NCBI GenBank assembly: GCA_030123645.1
Contig: JASJYE010000033.1
Coordinates: 1-12,812 of the forward strand
DNA length: 12,812 nucleotides
Origin: Candidatus Hydrogenedentota bacterium
GTDB lineage: Bacteria > Hydrogenedentota > Hydrogenedentia > Hydrogenedentales > GCA-2746185
Reading direction: 5' to 3'
Shown one piece after another: positions 6,625 to 12,812 of this stretch. Below the pieces are notes generated by a model, which was not told the origin of the DNA, made no database searches, and worked only from the letters and a program-made list of their open reading frames with translations. The stretch's first letter is position 1, and each line of letters begins with the position of its first letter. A program made the position numbers and the translations under genes.

Positions 6625-7796
6625 GCCTCGCGACCACCAGCAACCTAAGAGGTGCGCACATACGCGCCTTCAACGCCCGCAACATCCGGCGCACCGATCT
6701 CTGGCTCGTGTTATGTGTCAGTGCCCTGGCGATCATCGGCTTCCTCGTTCTGCTGAGCGCGAATCGCAGCGCATCCACGACTTCGGCCTTCCACATCAAG
6801 CAGGCAATGTTTTTCGCAGGGGGTTGCGGGGTCGCCCTCTTCATTTCCTGCTTCGATCACCGTTTCCTTGTGTCCATAGGCCCTATGATCTATACCGTGT
6901 TCATAGCCTTACTCCTATCCGTCCTCTTCATCGGCGCCGAGGTCAGGGGCGGCCAGCGCTGGCTGCATTTCGGCCCCTTCGGATTCCAACCCTCCGAGTT
7001 CACCAAACTCGCCCTCGTACTCACGCTTGCATGGTACTTCACCACAATTGGTCCGAAAATTGAGCGGCTTCCTTATTTTCTGCTCGCGTTCGCGATCGGA
7101 GGCCTGCCCGCCTATCTAATCTTCAAGCAACCCGACCTGGGCACCGCCGCCACGCTCGGCCCCATCACCGTGGCGATGCTTTACATCGCCGGCTGCAAAC
7201 GCTGGCACCTTGCCGCTATAGTTATTCTCGCACTGGCCGCGGTCCCAATCGCTTGGGGCCAGTTGGAGGACTACCAGAAAAAACGCGTAATGACAATCGT
7301 CGACCCCAGCGCAGATCCCCAAGGTTCGGGCTATCACACGATTCAGAGCATGATTACCGTGGGCAGCGGCGGTCTGACCGGGAAGGGTTACATGGCCGGC
7401 ACACAGACCTACTTGAGTTACTTGCCCGAGCACCACACCGACTTCATCTTCTCGCTGCTGGCCGAAGAGTTCGGTTTCGTCGGGAGCGTTACGGTGTTGC
7501 TTCTGTTTCTGTTCCTCTTTTTCCGTGGGCTGCGCCTGGCCCGGAACAGCACCGACATGGCCGGATCCCTTCTTGCCGTGGGGGTCGTCACTTTACTCAC
7601 TTTTCACGTTTTCGTCAATGTCGGTATCACCATCGGCATCCTGCCGGTCACCGGCCTGCCCCTCCCGTTTTTGAGCTATGGCGGATCCTTTTATCTCACC
7701 GTCATGGCCTCGATTGGTATTCTATTGAGCGTGAACGCCCGCAGAGGCATGTTCGACTATCTGGAACGTCCAGGGACTTCGTCGTTCCAAGGCTAA
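6621..7796 (+). CDS. rodA: SEDS-family peptidoglycan glycosyltransferase RodA
   Basis: RodA polymerises lipid II into glycan strands in the inner membrane as the partner of PBP2. The 391-residue protein has about ten membrane segments and the SEDS landmarks: GGQRWLHFGPFGFQPSEFTK (about 110-129), KQPDLGTA (169-176), the loop LPEHHTDFIFSLLAEE with Asp274 at the place of the essential SEDS aspartate, and GLPLPFLSYGGS near the C-terminus. DPSADPQGSGYHTIQS is specific to RodA rather than FtsW, which fits the neighbours. The start is GTG at 6621, overlapping the mrdA stop as GTGA, with GGAGG 9 bases upstream. The frame is open further upstream only as a shadow of mrdA. Confidence 0.96.
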   Translation: MSLATTSNLRGAHIRAFNARNIRRTDLWLVLCVSALAIIGFLVLLSANRSASTTSAFHIKQAMFFAGGCGVALFISCFDHRFLVSIGPMIYTVFIALLLSVLFIGAEVRGGQRWLHFGPFGFQPSEFTKLALVLTLAWYFTTIGPKIERLPYFLLAFAIGGLPAYLIFKQPDLGTAATLGPITVAMLYIAGCKRWHLAAIVILALAAVPIAWGQLEDYQKKRVMTIVDPSADPQGSGYHTIQSMITVGSGGLTGKGYMAGTQTYLSYLPEHHTDFIFSLLAEEFGFVGSVTVLLLFLFLFFRGLRLARNSTDMAGSLLAVGVVTLLTFHVFVNVGITIGILPVTGLPLPFLSYGGSFYLTVMASIGILLSVNARRGMFDYLERPGTSSFQG

Positions 7797-7809
7797 AGTT
7801 GGAGAAGCA

Positions 7810-9342
7810 ATGAACGAATTCATCATAAACGTCAGCCCACTTGAGACCCGCATCGCACTACTCGAAAACAAGCGTCTCGTCGAGTTGACGGTGGAGCGCG
7901 AGGAGCAACGCAGCCTCGTCGGGAACATCTACAAAGGCCGGGTCGACTCAATCGTCCCCGGGATTCAGGCCGCCTTCATCGACATAGGTCTCGAGCGAAA
8001 CGGTTTTCTTTATGTGGGGGACATCGCCGGCGCCGAGGGTACGGGCGACTTCGAATTCGAAGATAACGAGCGCCCTCAACAGGCACGGTCCCGTGGCAAG
8101 AGGCGTCAGAGCATCGAGAAGGTACTCAATAAGGGACAATCGATCATGGTCCAGGTGCAAAAAGACACCCTCGGGACCAAAGGAGTGCGATTAACCAACT
8201 ACGTTACCCTGCCGGGCCGCTACGTCGTGTTGATGCCGACGGTGCAGCACATAGGCGTTTCACGCAAGATCGAGGACCCAAAAGAACGCGATCGCCTCAA
8301 GAGCACCCTGCGCGCGTTCCGGCGCAACCGCAAATACGGGCTGATTATTCGTACGGCAGGTGAAGGAAAACCCAAAGAGGAAATTATCGCTGACCTCAAG
8401 TACCTCAACAAGGCCTGGGACAAGATCAAACACAAAATGGAACGGGGCAAGAAAGCGGCTCTCCTCCACGAGGACCTCGCTCCCGTGCTGCGGGCAGTCC
8501 GCGATACCTTCACCGAAGACATCGGACGATTAACCATTGATGATCAGGCCGTATATCAGGACATCTTGGAATTCCTCGACCTCTACGCGCCCAGGCTGAA
8601 ACGCCGTTGCCGCTATTACTCCGGCAAGCGGCCTTTATTCGATAAGATGGGGCTCGAAGATGAAATCGAAAAGGCATTGCACCGTAAGGTAACGCTGAAA
8701 AGCGGCGGACATATTTTCATCGACATGACCGAGGCGCTTATTGCCATCGACGTCAACACAGGAAAATTCACAGGCAAGCGGCGGCTCGAAGACACAGTGT
8801 TCAAGACGAACATCGAAGCCGCAGAAGAAATCGCACGCCAGATGCGTCTACGGGACCTTGGCGGAATTATCGTGGTCGATTTCATCGACATGGAACTCGA
8901 ATCAAACAAGCGAAAGCTCTTGAAGAAGTGCCACGAGGGCCTGCGCAACGACCGGGCGAAAACCTCCGTATCGAACATCGGCGAACTCGGTATGGTCGAA
9001 ATGACACGCAAACGCGTCAAAAGCAACTTGGTCCGCACCCTCTCTCAGGCCTGTCCCTACTGCCAGGGCGGAGGAATGGTCCATTCGGTCACGACCATGA
9101 CCGCCGATGCCCTGCGACGCCTGCAAAACCTGTTTTGCGACTCAAGGGAAAAGAGAGTCATCGTTCAGGTCCACCCAGATCTCTCCCGCCGGCTGCGCGG
9201 AGTGAGCAAGAAACTCTTAGACGACCTGGCTAAACAATTTGATCGAGAGATCAGCGTCGAATCCGTCTCCGATTACCACATCCACGAAATCAAAGTGCTG
9301 AGCAGCCGGACACGAAAGGAGATCGCCGACCTGAGCGTTTAA
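7810..9342 (+). CDS. rng: Ribonuclease G (RNase E/G family)
   Basis: This endoribonuclease family processes rRNA and turns over mRNA in the cytoplasm. The 510-residue length matches RNase G, without the long scaffold tail of RNase E. The N-terminus (NEFIINVSPLETRIALLE) is typical of Rng. An S1 RNA-binding domain follows (about 36-135) with the family's usual insertion, here a charged stretch at about 75-105. The catalytic metal ligands are Asp314 (IAIDVNTG) and Asp357 (IVVDFIDME). The zinc-link CPYC (Cys415 and Cys418), which joins subunits in this family, is present. GGAG lies 5 bases before the ATG, and the gene starts 13 bases after rodA ends. RNase G also lies next to mreBCD in E. coli, so the linkage is established; here the intervening maf gene is absent. 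Confidence 0.95.
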   Translation: MNEFIINVSPLETRIALLENKRLVELTVEREEQRSLVGNIYKGRVDSIVPGIQAAFIDIGLERNGFLYVGDIAGAEGTGDFEFEDNERPQQARSRGKRRQSIEKVLNKGQSIMVQVQKDTLGTKGVRLTNYVTLPGRYVVLMPTVQHIGVSRKIEDPKERDRLKSTLRAFRRNRKYGLIIRTAGEGKPKEEIIADLKYLNKAWDKIKHKMERGKKAALLHEDLAPVLRAVRDTFTEDIGRLTIDDQAVYQDILEFLDLYAPRLKRRCRYYSGKRPLFDKMGLEDEIEKALHRKVTLKSGGHIFIDMTEALIAIDVNTGKFTGKRRLEDTVFKTNIEAAEEIARQMRLRDLGGIIVVDFIDMELESNKRKLLKKCHEGLRNDRAKTSVSNIGELGMVEMTRKRVKSNLVRTLSQACPYCQGGGMVHSVTTMTADALRRLQNLFCDSREKRVIVQVHPDLSRRLRGVSKKLLDDLAKQFDREISVESVSDYHIHEIKVLSSRTRKEIADLSV

Positions 9343-9407
9343 GGTCGATGCAGTCATAAGAAGCGGCCGGCGCCGAACAACTCAAACAGAGGGAAGGACA
9401 GTTAGCG

Positions 9408-9608
9408 ATGGAGAGAATAGTGCTGATCGCAATGGGGTGGCTATTCGTCGTTGGGGGCGCCATTTTCCTGGGCATATTGGTCGAGCACCTACTCCATCGC
9501 CGAAAAATGGCCCGCCTTGACATCAACTTCGATAGGATGAACTTCGACTCGTCCGCCGCCGACCACGCGTCTTCGGACAAGGCCCGGCAACTCCGCCGGA
9601 GCGCTTAA
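9408..9608 (+). CDS. Small single-span membrane protein of unknown function
   Basis: This 66-residue protein has one hydrophobic segment (about 5-27, with VVGGAIFLGILVEHLL), then a basic cluster (HRRKMAR) and a polar tail. By the positive-inside rule the tail should face the cytoplasm. AAGGA lies 9 bases before the ATG, and the gene sits 65 bases after rng in the same direction with no visible terminator between, so it is probably the last gene of the elongasome operon. I do not recognise a family. Position suggests a helper of the wall or RNA machinery, but that is guesswork. A reading frame on the opposite strand (9580-9290) runs into rng and lacks a ribosome site. Confidence 0.6.
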   Translation: MERIVLIAMGWLFVVGGAIFLGILVEHLLHRRKMARLDINFDRMNFDSSAADHASSDKARQLRRSA

Positions 9609-9628
9609 CTAACGGGGCACGTCTCTTC

Positions 9629-9664
9629 GTAAAAGTAAGGCGTCGAAGGCCAGACGGCGCCTAC
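9629..9664 (-). terminator. Possible weak terminator after the TPR gene
   Basis: Just after the TPR stop, the minus strand can fold AGGC...GTC against GAC GCCT with a three-base bulge, followed by TTACTTTT. The stem is imperfect and the T-run is broken, so this is only a candidate. It lies in the 52-base gap between the convergent operons. Confidence 0.3.
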
Positions 9665-10527
9665 TCGAGCACCGCTGTGGCTTCACCGTCATCGGTCGAG
9701 GTGAAATTCTCAGCGTCGCTGCCGGAAGGCCCGCTTTCTTCCGTGTCACCCTCTTTGGCGTTTGTGTCCTGGCCTTCCGCATCGACAGGCTCCGGAGAGA
9801 TTGCCTCCGGCCTCCCGGCCGAAAACGCGTCCAACTCGTCTTCAAACAATTCCGGGCGCGTCGAGCGCAAGGTTATCAAGCGCTGTTGAGCAGCATTACC
9901 AACGGTCGAACCGGGAAACACCGCAAGCTGTTCACGATAATATTGGACCGCCCCCTCCACATCACCCGAGCTCTCCAGGCATCTCGCGATGTTGAAGGGC
10001 TGCCGCCGGCCAGCCGGCGTATTCGGCCACTTCTCTCTGACTTCACGGTAAACGTCGACCGCGGCATCCGTGTTCCCCTGGTCTTCCTCGACAAACCCCA
10101 AGCCCTCGACCGCATCCGGAACAAACGGAAAATTGGGGTAGGTCTCGCGCAGTTCTGTGAAGGCCGTGGTAGCCGCCGGGTAATCGCGCACACTTAGAAG
10201 GGCTTCGCCCCGCATATAAAGCGCGTACGGCGCGATAGGTGTCTTCCCCGCCGCGATCGGCGCGAGCGCCTTGGCGCGCTCTTCAGGATCCTCGAGCAAG
10301 ACGGCCTCTGCATAGGCCGAGGCCAACTGCTGATCGTTCGATTTCGCCGCGATCTTGTAGAGGCCGGTAAAAAGCAATACAGCCACGATGAAGCCCACCC
10401 CCACGATATAGTGGAAAGGATTGGCCTGCATGTGCTTCCAGAGCGCCTGAAATTGGTTGCTCTGTTCTTCTTGCGGCGCCCCCACACCGCTCCTCTTTGG
10501 AGTCGTAGCCATATCAGGAAAATTCAT
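9661..10527 (-). CDS. Membrane-anchored TPR protein (YfgM-like)
   Basis: This 288-residue protein has a short polar N-terminus, one membrane segment (about 38-58, IVGVGFIVAVLLFTGLY) and a long domain of tetratricopeptide-like helices (about 65-220, with units such as YPAATTAFTELRETYPNFPF and NTDAAVDVYREVREKWPNTP). A disordered acidic tail (about 240-288) follows. The layout resembles YfgM-type periplasmic TPR proteins that assist envelope protein biogenesis, though it is longer than E. coli YfgM. The start is not certain: the ATG at 10527 has GGGAG only one base away, and a second ATG five codons later has no better site. It follows the lipoprotein gene by 42 bases on the same strand, so the two probably form one operon. 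Confidence 0.8.
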   Translation of the reverse strand: MNFPDMATTPKRSGVGAPQEEQSNQFQALWKHMQANPFHYIVGVGFIVAVLLFTGLYKIAAKSNDQQLASAYAEAVLLEDPEERAKALAPIAAGKTPIAPYALYMRGEALLSVRDYPAATTAFTELRETYPNFPFVPDAVEGLGFVEEDQGNTDAAVDVYREVREKWPNTPAGRRQPFNIARCLESSGDVEGAVQYYREQLAVFPGSTVGNAAQQRLITLRSTRPELFEDELDAFSAGRPEAISPEPVDAEGQDTNAKEGDTEESGPSGSDAENFTSTDDGEATAVLE

Positions 10528-10569
10528 TCTCCCGTGTCGGGCAGGCGACGTTCCTGGCTTCTCGTCTCG

Positions 10570-11055
10570 TTACAGCGGCCTGAGCGAGGTTAGGCCCTGC
10601 GCCGGCCCATTATCTGGTGTGAGGCTGATGATCAATAACGACCCACCTTTAATGATGCCCGAAACGCTCACGACAACCTGCATCCGCTTGCCCGGCTTTT
10701 CAAACGAGAGATGCGCGCCTTCCGCCTGCAAGACACTCGTTAATATCCAGTTAAACTTCGGCGCTTCCTTAATATAAAACTGTGTCACTTCATTGACTGA
10801 ATGCTTCGATGTGTACACCATGCGCCCGATTTGCAGCGCACTCGACTCATACACAAAGGTCCGCTCCATGTCTTCCTTAACGCCGAGCGGTAGTGGAATA
10901 TCCGGAAAGCGCGTTTCCAGAGAAGCGGTCAGACCGGTCTCAGCGAAACCCTCGTCCAGAAACGGGTCCTTCTTGTTTCTCTTCCAGAACGGTCCCGATT
11001 GGCACGCGCTCAGTACCAATACAGCGATCACGGCAAGGCTAATCGGTCGCAACAT
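10570..11055 (-). CDS. Lipoprotein of unknown function
   Basis: This 161-residue protein begins with a lipoprotein signal (MLRPISLAVIAVLVLSAC, acylated Cys18). The mature part starts with a basic patch (FWKRNKKD) and continues as a small alpha/beta domain, including MVYTSKHSVNEVTQFYIKEA and GAHLSFEKPGKRMQVVVSVS. Short lipoproteins with a helix, a tryptophan strand and an LSFEK-like strand are common in envelope-rich bacteria, but I cannot name a function. The ATG at 11055 is chosen because AAAGGGGGG lies just upstream and the signal peptide begins there; an in-frame ATG at 11106 would put 17 polar residues before it. The TPR gene follows 42 bases after its stop. Confidence 0.82.
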   Translation of the reverse strand: MLRPISLAVIAVLVLSACQSGPFWKRNKKDPFLDEGFAETGLTASLETRFPDIPLPLGVKEDMERTFVYESSALQIGRMVYTSKHSVNEVTQFYIKEAPKFNWILTSVLQAEGAHLSFEKPGKRMQVVVSVSGIIKGGSLLIISLTPDNGPAQGLTSLRPL

Positions 11056-11223
11056 GGCGCCCCCCTTTGCACATGGCTCAGCGGCCAGAAAACGGCCCAC
11101 ATCCACCTAAACGTCCATCAGATAATAGCACGCCTGAGAGCCCTGAAACCAGGGCAGATGGCCTGCAGACAGCTCATTCCGGAGGCGGCGAAACCTGGAC
11201 ATCCGCTCATCTTAAGGCCTTGC
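11056..11223. other. Gap with hairpin between FmdB-like and lipoprotein genes
   Basis: This 168-base gap has no gene. It contains a perfect hairpin GCCCTG-AAAC-CAGGGC (11140-11155) with no T-run on either strand, so it is not a standard terminator. On the minus strand a -10-like TATTAT follows the hairpin, but no -35 matches it. Confidence 0.45.
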
Positions 11224-11523
11224 CTAGCCGTCTGGGGAGAGGCGCTCGGGACCCTCCGAGCCTGCCGTTCGCTCGTAATGCCCCTTGCCATTGCGCCGAT
11301 ATGCCGTGAATCCGCTCTTCTCGAGATTCTTGTCATTAAGCAGGGTCTTGCTGTGAAGGCTACTCGTCATCCCCGCGATATGGATGGGCGTATACACGCG
11401 CGTCACCTTTTCACCCGTTTCGGGGTGGAGCATCAAGGGCGGATCGCTCATCTTGCGAAACACCTCGAAGGTTTCTCCGGCGCTCCCGTCATCTTTCAGT
11501 ATTTGATAAGTATAGACAGGCAC
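11224..11523 (-). CDS. FmdB-like protein lacking the zinc-ribbon cysteines
   Basis: The 99-residue protein matches the outline of FmdB-type regulatory proteins (CxxC_CxxC zinc ribbons): MPVYTYQ at the N-terminus, FEVFRKMSDPPL (about 19-30), then a second knuckle and a strand (KVTRVYTP). Both metal-binding pairs are missing. The first CxxC is replaced by ILKDDG and the second by LHPETG, and the whole protein has no cysteine. The C-terminus is basic and unstructured (GFTAYRRNGKGHYER). It starts at GTG 11523 with GGAGG 9 bases upstream. A TATAAT box with extended TG precedes it by about 45 bases. The role of FmdB-like proteins is not well known; this one can hardly bind zinc in the normal way. 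Confidence 0.75.
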   Translation of the reverse strand: MPVYTYQILKDDGSAGETFEVFRKMSDPPLMLHPETGEKVTRVYTPIHIAGMTSSLHSKTLLNDKNLEKSGFTAYRRNGKGHYERTAGSEGPERLSPDG

Positions 11524-11568
11524 GTACCCACGCCTCCGTCTTTGTTGAGGGCCCTAAACTCTGAACGA

Positions 11569-11577
11569 ATTATACCA
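11569..11577 (-). promoter_or_regulatory. Likely extended -10 promoter for the FmdB-like gene
   Basis: The minus strand reads TGGTATAAT, a perfect -10 hexamer with an extended TG. The -35 at 17 bases (TCGGCT) is poor, which fits an extended -10 promoter. Transcription would start near 11562, about 38 bases before the GTG start. Confidence 0.5.
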
Positions 11578-11646
11578 CGTTATGGCACGGGAGCCGATAC
11601 GGTGCGTCTATCTTGCGGTTGCGCCAGACTTACCGAGCCATGGCTG

Positions 11647-12234
11647 CTATGAAGATATGGCCTCGTAGGCGGCGATTTTGTCCTCGTGACGCAGGGTTAG
11701 GCCGATCTGGTCCCAGCCCTTCAACAGCCGCTCCTTCAAAAACAATTCGATCTCGAAGTCAATGGTCTCACCATCGGGCCTGGTTAGGGTCTGGGCTGCC
11801 AGGTCAACCGATAGCGTATAGCCCTCAGTGGCTTCCACCTCCTTGAACAGCCCGTCCATGGCGTCGTCGGGCAAAGTGATCGGCAGGATGCCGTTATTGA
11901 TGCAGTTGCTATAAAAGATGTCGGCGAAGGACGGCGCGATGATGCACCGGAAGCCGTAATTGTCCAGTGCCCACGGCGCGTGCTCCCGTGACGAGCCACA
12001 GCCGAAGTTGGCGCGCGCAAGCAGGATAGACGCGCCATCATAGCGCGGCGCGTTCAGTTCGAAGTCCGGGTTCGGCGATCCGTTTTCCCGAAAACGCCAA
12101 TCGAAGAACAGCCCGTCCTCGTATCCACTTCGCGCGATTCGCTTGAGAAACTGCTTCGGAATAATCTGGTCTGTGTCGACGTTTTGCCGGTCCAGCGGCG
12201 CTACAATACCACGCAAAGTCGTAAACTTCTTCAT
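11647..12234 (-). CDS. leuD: 3-isopropylmalate dehydratase, small subunit
   Basis: LeuD joins LeuC to isomerise 2-isopropylmalate to 3-isopropylmalate in leucine biosynthesis in the cytoplasm. The 195-residue product has the family length and motifs: NVDTDQIIPKQFL (18-30), DPNPDFxL-type segment (GSPNPDFEL, 52-60), and the strongly conserved NFGCGSSREHAPWAL (76-90). The C-terminus ends LTLRHEDKIAAYE, as is usual for LeuD. It starts at ATG 12234; the ribosome site is modest (GAAAG 2-6 bases away, GAAGAAG further up). No leuC lies upstream; the next gene on that side encodes a small lipoprotein after 212 bases, so leuC must lie elsewhere. Confidence 0.95.
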   Translation of the reverse strand: MKKFTTLRGIVAPLDRQNVDTDQIIPKQFLKRIARSGYEDGLFFDWRFRENGSPNPDFELNAPRYDGASILLARANFGCGSSREHAPWALDNYGFRCIIAPSFADIFYSNCINNGILPITLPDDAMDGLFKEVEATEGYTLSVDLAAQTLTRPDGETIDFEIELFLKERLLKGWDQIGLTLRHEDKIAAYEAISS

Positions 12235-12280
12235 GCTTTCATACTTCTTCGACGCTTACAGGCGGTTCGCACACCGCGCG

Positions 12281-12307
12281 GGACTATGGCGCCTAGGTCC
12301 ATAGCCC
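12281..12307 (-). other. Hairpin in the leuD leader
   Basis: CTATGG (12284-12289) pairs with CCATAG (12299-12304), extended by two GC pairs beyond a single A-C mismatch, with a nine-base loop. On the minus strand it lies about 50 bases before the leuD start. No T-run follows, and I see no leucine-rich leader peptide, so an attenuator is not supported. Confidence 0.35.
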
Positions 12308-12377
12308 TCCGTTGAACGCTCGCCTACCCGTCCGTAGCGTCCCGTTACTTTCTCGCCGCATCAATCCAGATTCTTAA

Positions 12378-12407
12378 TCCGGCCCGCTAAATGAAATCCC
12401 GGCCGGA
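12378..12407 (-). terminator. Possible terminator hairpin after the Pro/Gly-rich lipoprotein
   Basis: TCCGGCC (12378-12384) and GGCCGGA (12401-12407) form a perfect seven-pair stem with a 16-base loop, about 40 bases after the lipoprotein stop on the minus strand. The sequence after the stem lacks a clear T-run, so intrinsic termination is doubtful. Confidence 0.3.
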
Positions 12408-12446
12408 GACGATCTATCAAGCATCTCACCTGCTGGAAGCTCTTCC

Positions 12447-12665
12447 TTATCTCGGCGGCACTGGTGTACCCCCTGGTGGACCCCCTGGACGCCCTGGACC
12501 TCCTGGACCCCGTGGACCCCCTGGACCCCCTGGAGGTGGACCCCCTCCTGGAGGTGGTTGGGTGCCGGACACCCCTTCTTCGTCTTCGGCGCTGCCACAA
12601 CCAACCATGAACAGCGCTATCGACATGATTGCGATCAATGCTACAGTTTTTCTCAGGATGTCCAT
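12447..12665 (-). CDS. Small lipoprotein with Pro/Gly-rich tail
   Basis: This 72-residue protein starts with a lipoprotein signal (about 1-23: RKTVALIAIMSIALFMVGC, acylated Cys23), then a short acidic linker (SAEDEEG). The C-terminal half is almost wholly Gly and Pro with occasional Arg (GGPGGPRGPGGPGRPGGPPG), a collagen-like, probably extended chain. No enzyme domain exists; it could be a spacer or surface protein in the envelope. The ATG at 12665 follows directly on the stop of the preceding frame, with a strong AAAGGAGG site, so the start is well supported. The tail is encoded by a 9-base tandem DNA repeat. The opposite strand is also open here but lacks a ribosome site. Confidence 0.75.
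   Translation of the reverse strand: MDILRKTVALIAIMSIALFMVGCGSAEDEEGVSGTQPPPGGGPPPGGPGGPRGPGGPGRPGGPPGGTPVPPR
12469..12558. repeat. 9-base tandem repeat encoding the Gly/Pro tail
   Basis: The plus strand has units of CCTGGACCC and close variants (12484, 12493, 12502, 12511, 12520 and a partial at 12529), flanked by degenerate copies that use GGT and CCT. On the minus strand this encodes Gly-Gly-Pro units. On the plus strand it reads as Gly-X-Y collagen triplets. Such repeats change copy number easily, so length may vary between strains. Confidence 0.85.
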
Positions 12666-12791
12666 CTACCTTCCTCCTTTGGCCATTTCCCGAAGCGGCT
12701 TCACCATGCCGCCCGAGTCCTCATACTGGTCCGAGGCGATGAAATCGACGCCCGCCTCGATGGCCGCGGGCACCAAGGCCGCGCGGCCTTC
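12666..12791 (-). CDS. C-terminal end of an unidentified protein, possibly broken
   Basis: The minus strand is open for 41 codons before a TAG that touches the start of the lipoprotein gene. It encodes AALVPAAIEAGVDFIASDQY and then EDSGGMVKPLREMAKGGR. The GVDFIASDQYE segment looks like the last strand and loop of a TIM-barrel enzyme such as a glycerophosphodiester phosphodiesterase, but this is a weak impression. An in-frame TGA lies at 12794-12792, and the outer 20 bases are AT-rich and have stops in two frames. Either the gene is frameshifted, or the window end is unreliable, or a short gene begins at TTG 12776 or GTG 12773. Confidence 0.4.
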   Translation of the reverse strand, partial: EGRAALVPAAIEAGVDFIASDQYEDSGGMVKPLREMAKGGR

Positions 12792-12812
12792 TCATATTAT
12801 CCAATATCATAC

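Noticed and set aside
9343..9407. Terminator between rng and the small membrane gene
   Set aside because: A GC-rich stretch (CGGCCGGCGCCG) can fold on itself but is not followed by T residues on the plus strand.
9290..9580. Minus-strand frame of 96 codons opposite the small membrane protein
   Set aside because: It overlaps the end of rng, has no clear ribosome site and no recognisable domain; the plus-strand small gene has both a site and a membrane segment.
12361..12604. Two alternative minus-strand frames across the repeat (Arg/Ser-rich and Gly/Val/Gln-rich)
   Set aside because: They are out of frame with the lipoprotein signal peptide and their odd composition comes only from the 9-base repeat.

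Overview
The window looks like chromosomal DNA from a diderm (Gram-negative-type) bacterium of moderately high GC content. It carries three lipoprotein signal peptides, two exported trypsin-like proteases, a rod-shape (elongasome) operon and a TPR protein anchored in the inner membrane. The set of families (mre/mrd genes with RNase G, an FmdB-like protein with an HPETGE motif instead of a zinc ribbon, Pro/Gly-rich lipoproteins) recalls PVC-group bacteria and related lineages such as Hydrogenedentes or Sumerlaeota. That placement is an impression from family style, not a demonstrated assignment. Non-ATG starts are common: TTG for htrA, mreB and mreC, and GTG for rodA and the FmdB-like gene.

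Layout. (1) Positions 1-1673, minus strand: an HtrA/DegP-type lipoprotein protease followed, with an 8-base overlap, by a second secreted protease-like gene that runs off the left edge. (2) Positions 1674-2129: a divergent intergenic region with a likely promoter on each strand, a fourfold 10-base tandem repeat, a GC-rich hairpin and a hairpin next to the mreB ribosome-binding site. (3) Positions 2130-9608, plus strand: mreB, mreC, mreD, mrdA (PBP2), rodA, rng (RNase G) and a 66-residue single-span membrane protein. They are tightly packed, with 4-base overlaps at mreD/mrdA and mrdA/rodA, and probably form one transcription unit. (4) Positions 9661-12791, minus strand: reading leftward from the right edge, the end of an unidentified gene, a Pro/Gly-rich small lipoprotein, leuD, a cysteine-free FmdB-like protein, a lipoprotein of unknown function and a TPR membrane protein.

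How they work together. MreB, MreC and MreD organise the SEDS polymerase RodA and the transpeptidase PBP2 for lateral wall growth. RNase G, which processes RNA, sits beside the mre genes here as in E. coli. The HtrA pair would act in envelope quality control. LeuD (leucine biosynthesis) is the only clear metabolic enzyme and has no adjacent leuC.

I found no convincing new defence, mobile or RNA-guided system. There is no CRISPR array, IS element, tRNA or rRNA. The points most worth a second look are the FmdB-like protein that has lost all its metal-binding cysteines, the 9-base collagen-like repeat that stays open on both strands, the 13-codon duplication inside PBP2, the leader hairpin before mreB, and the conserved-looking small membrane protein at the end of the elongasome operon.
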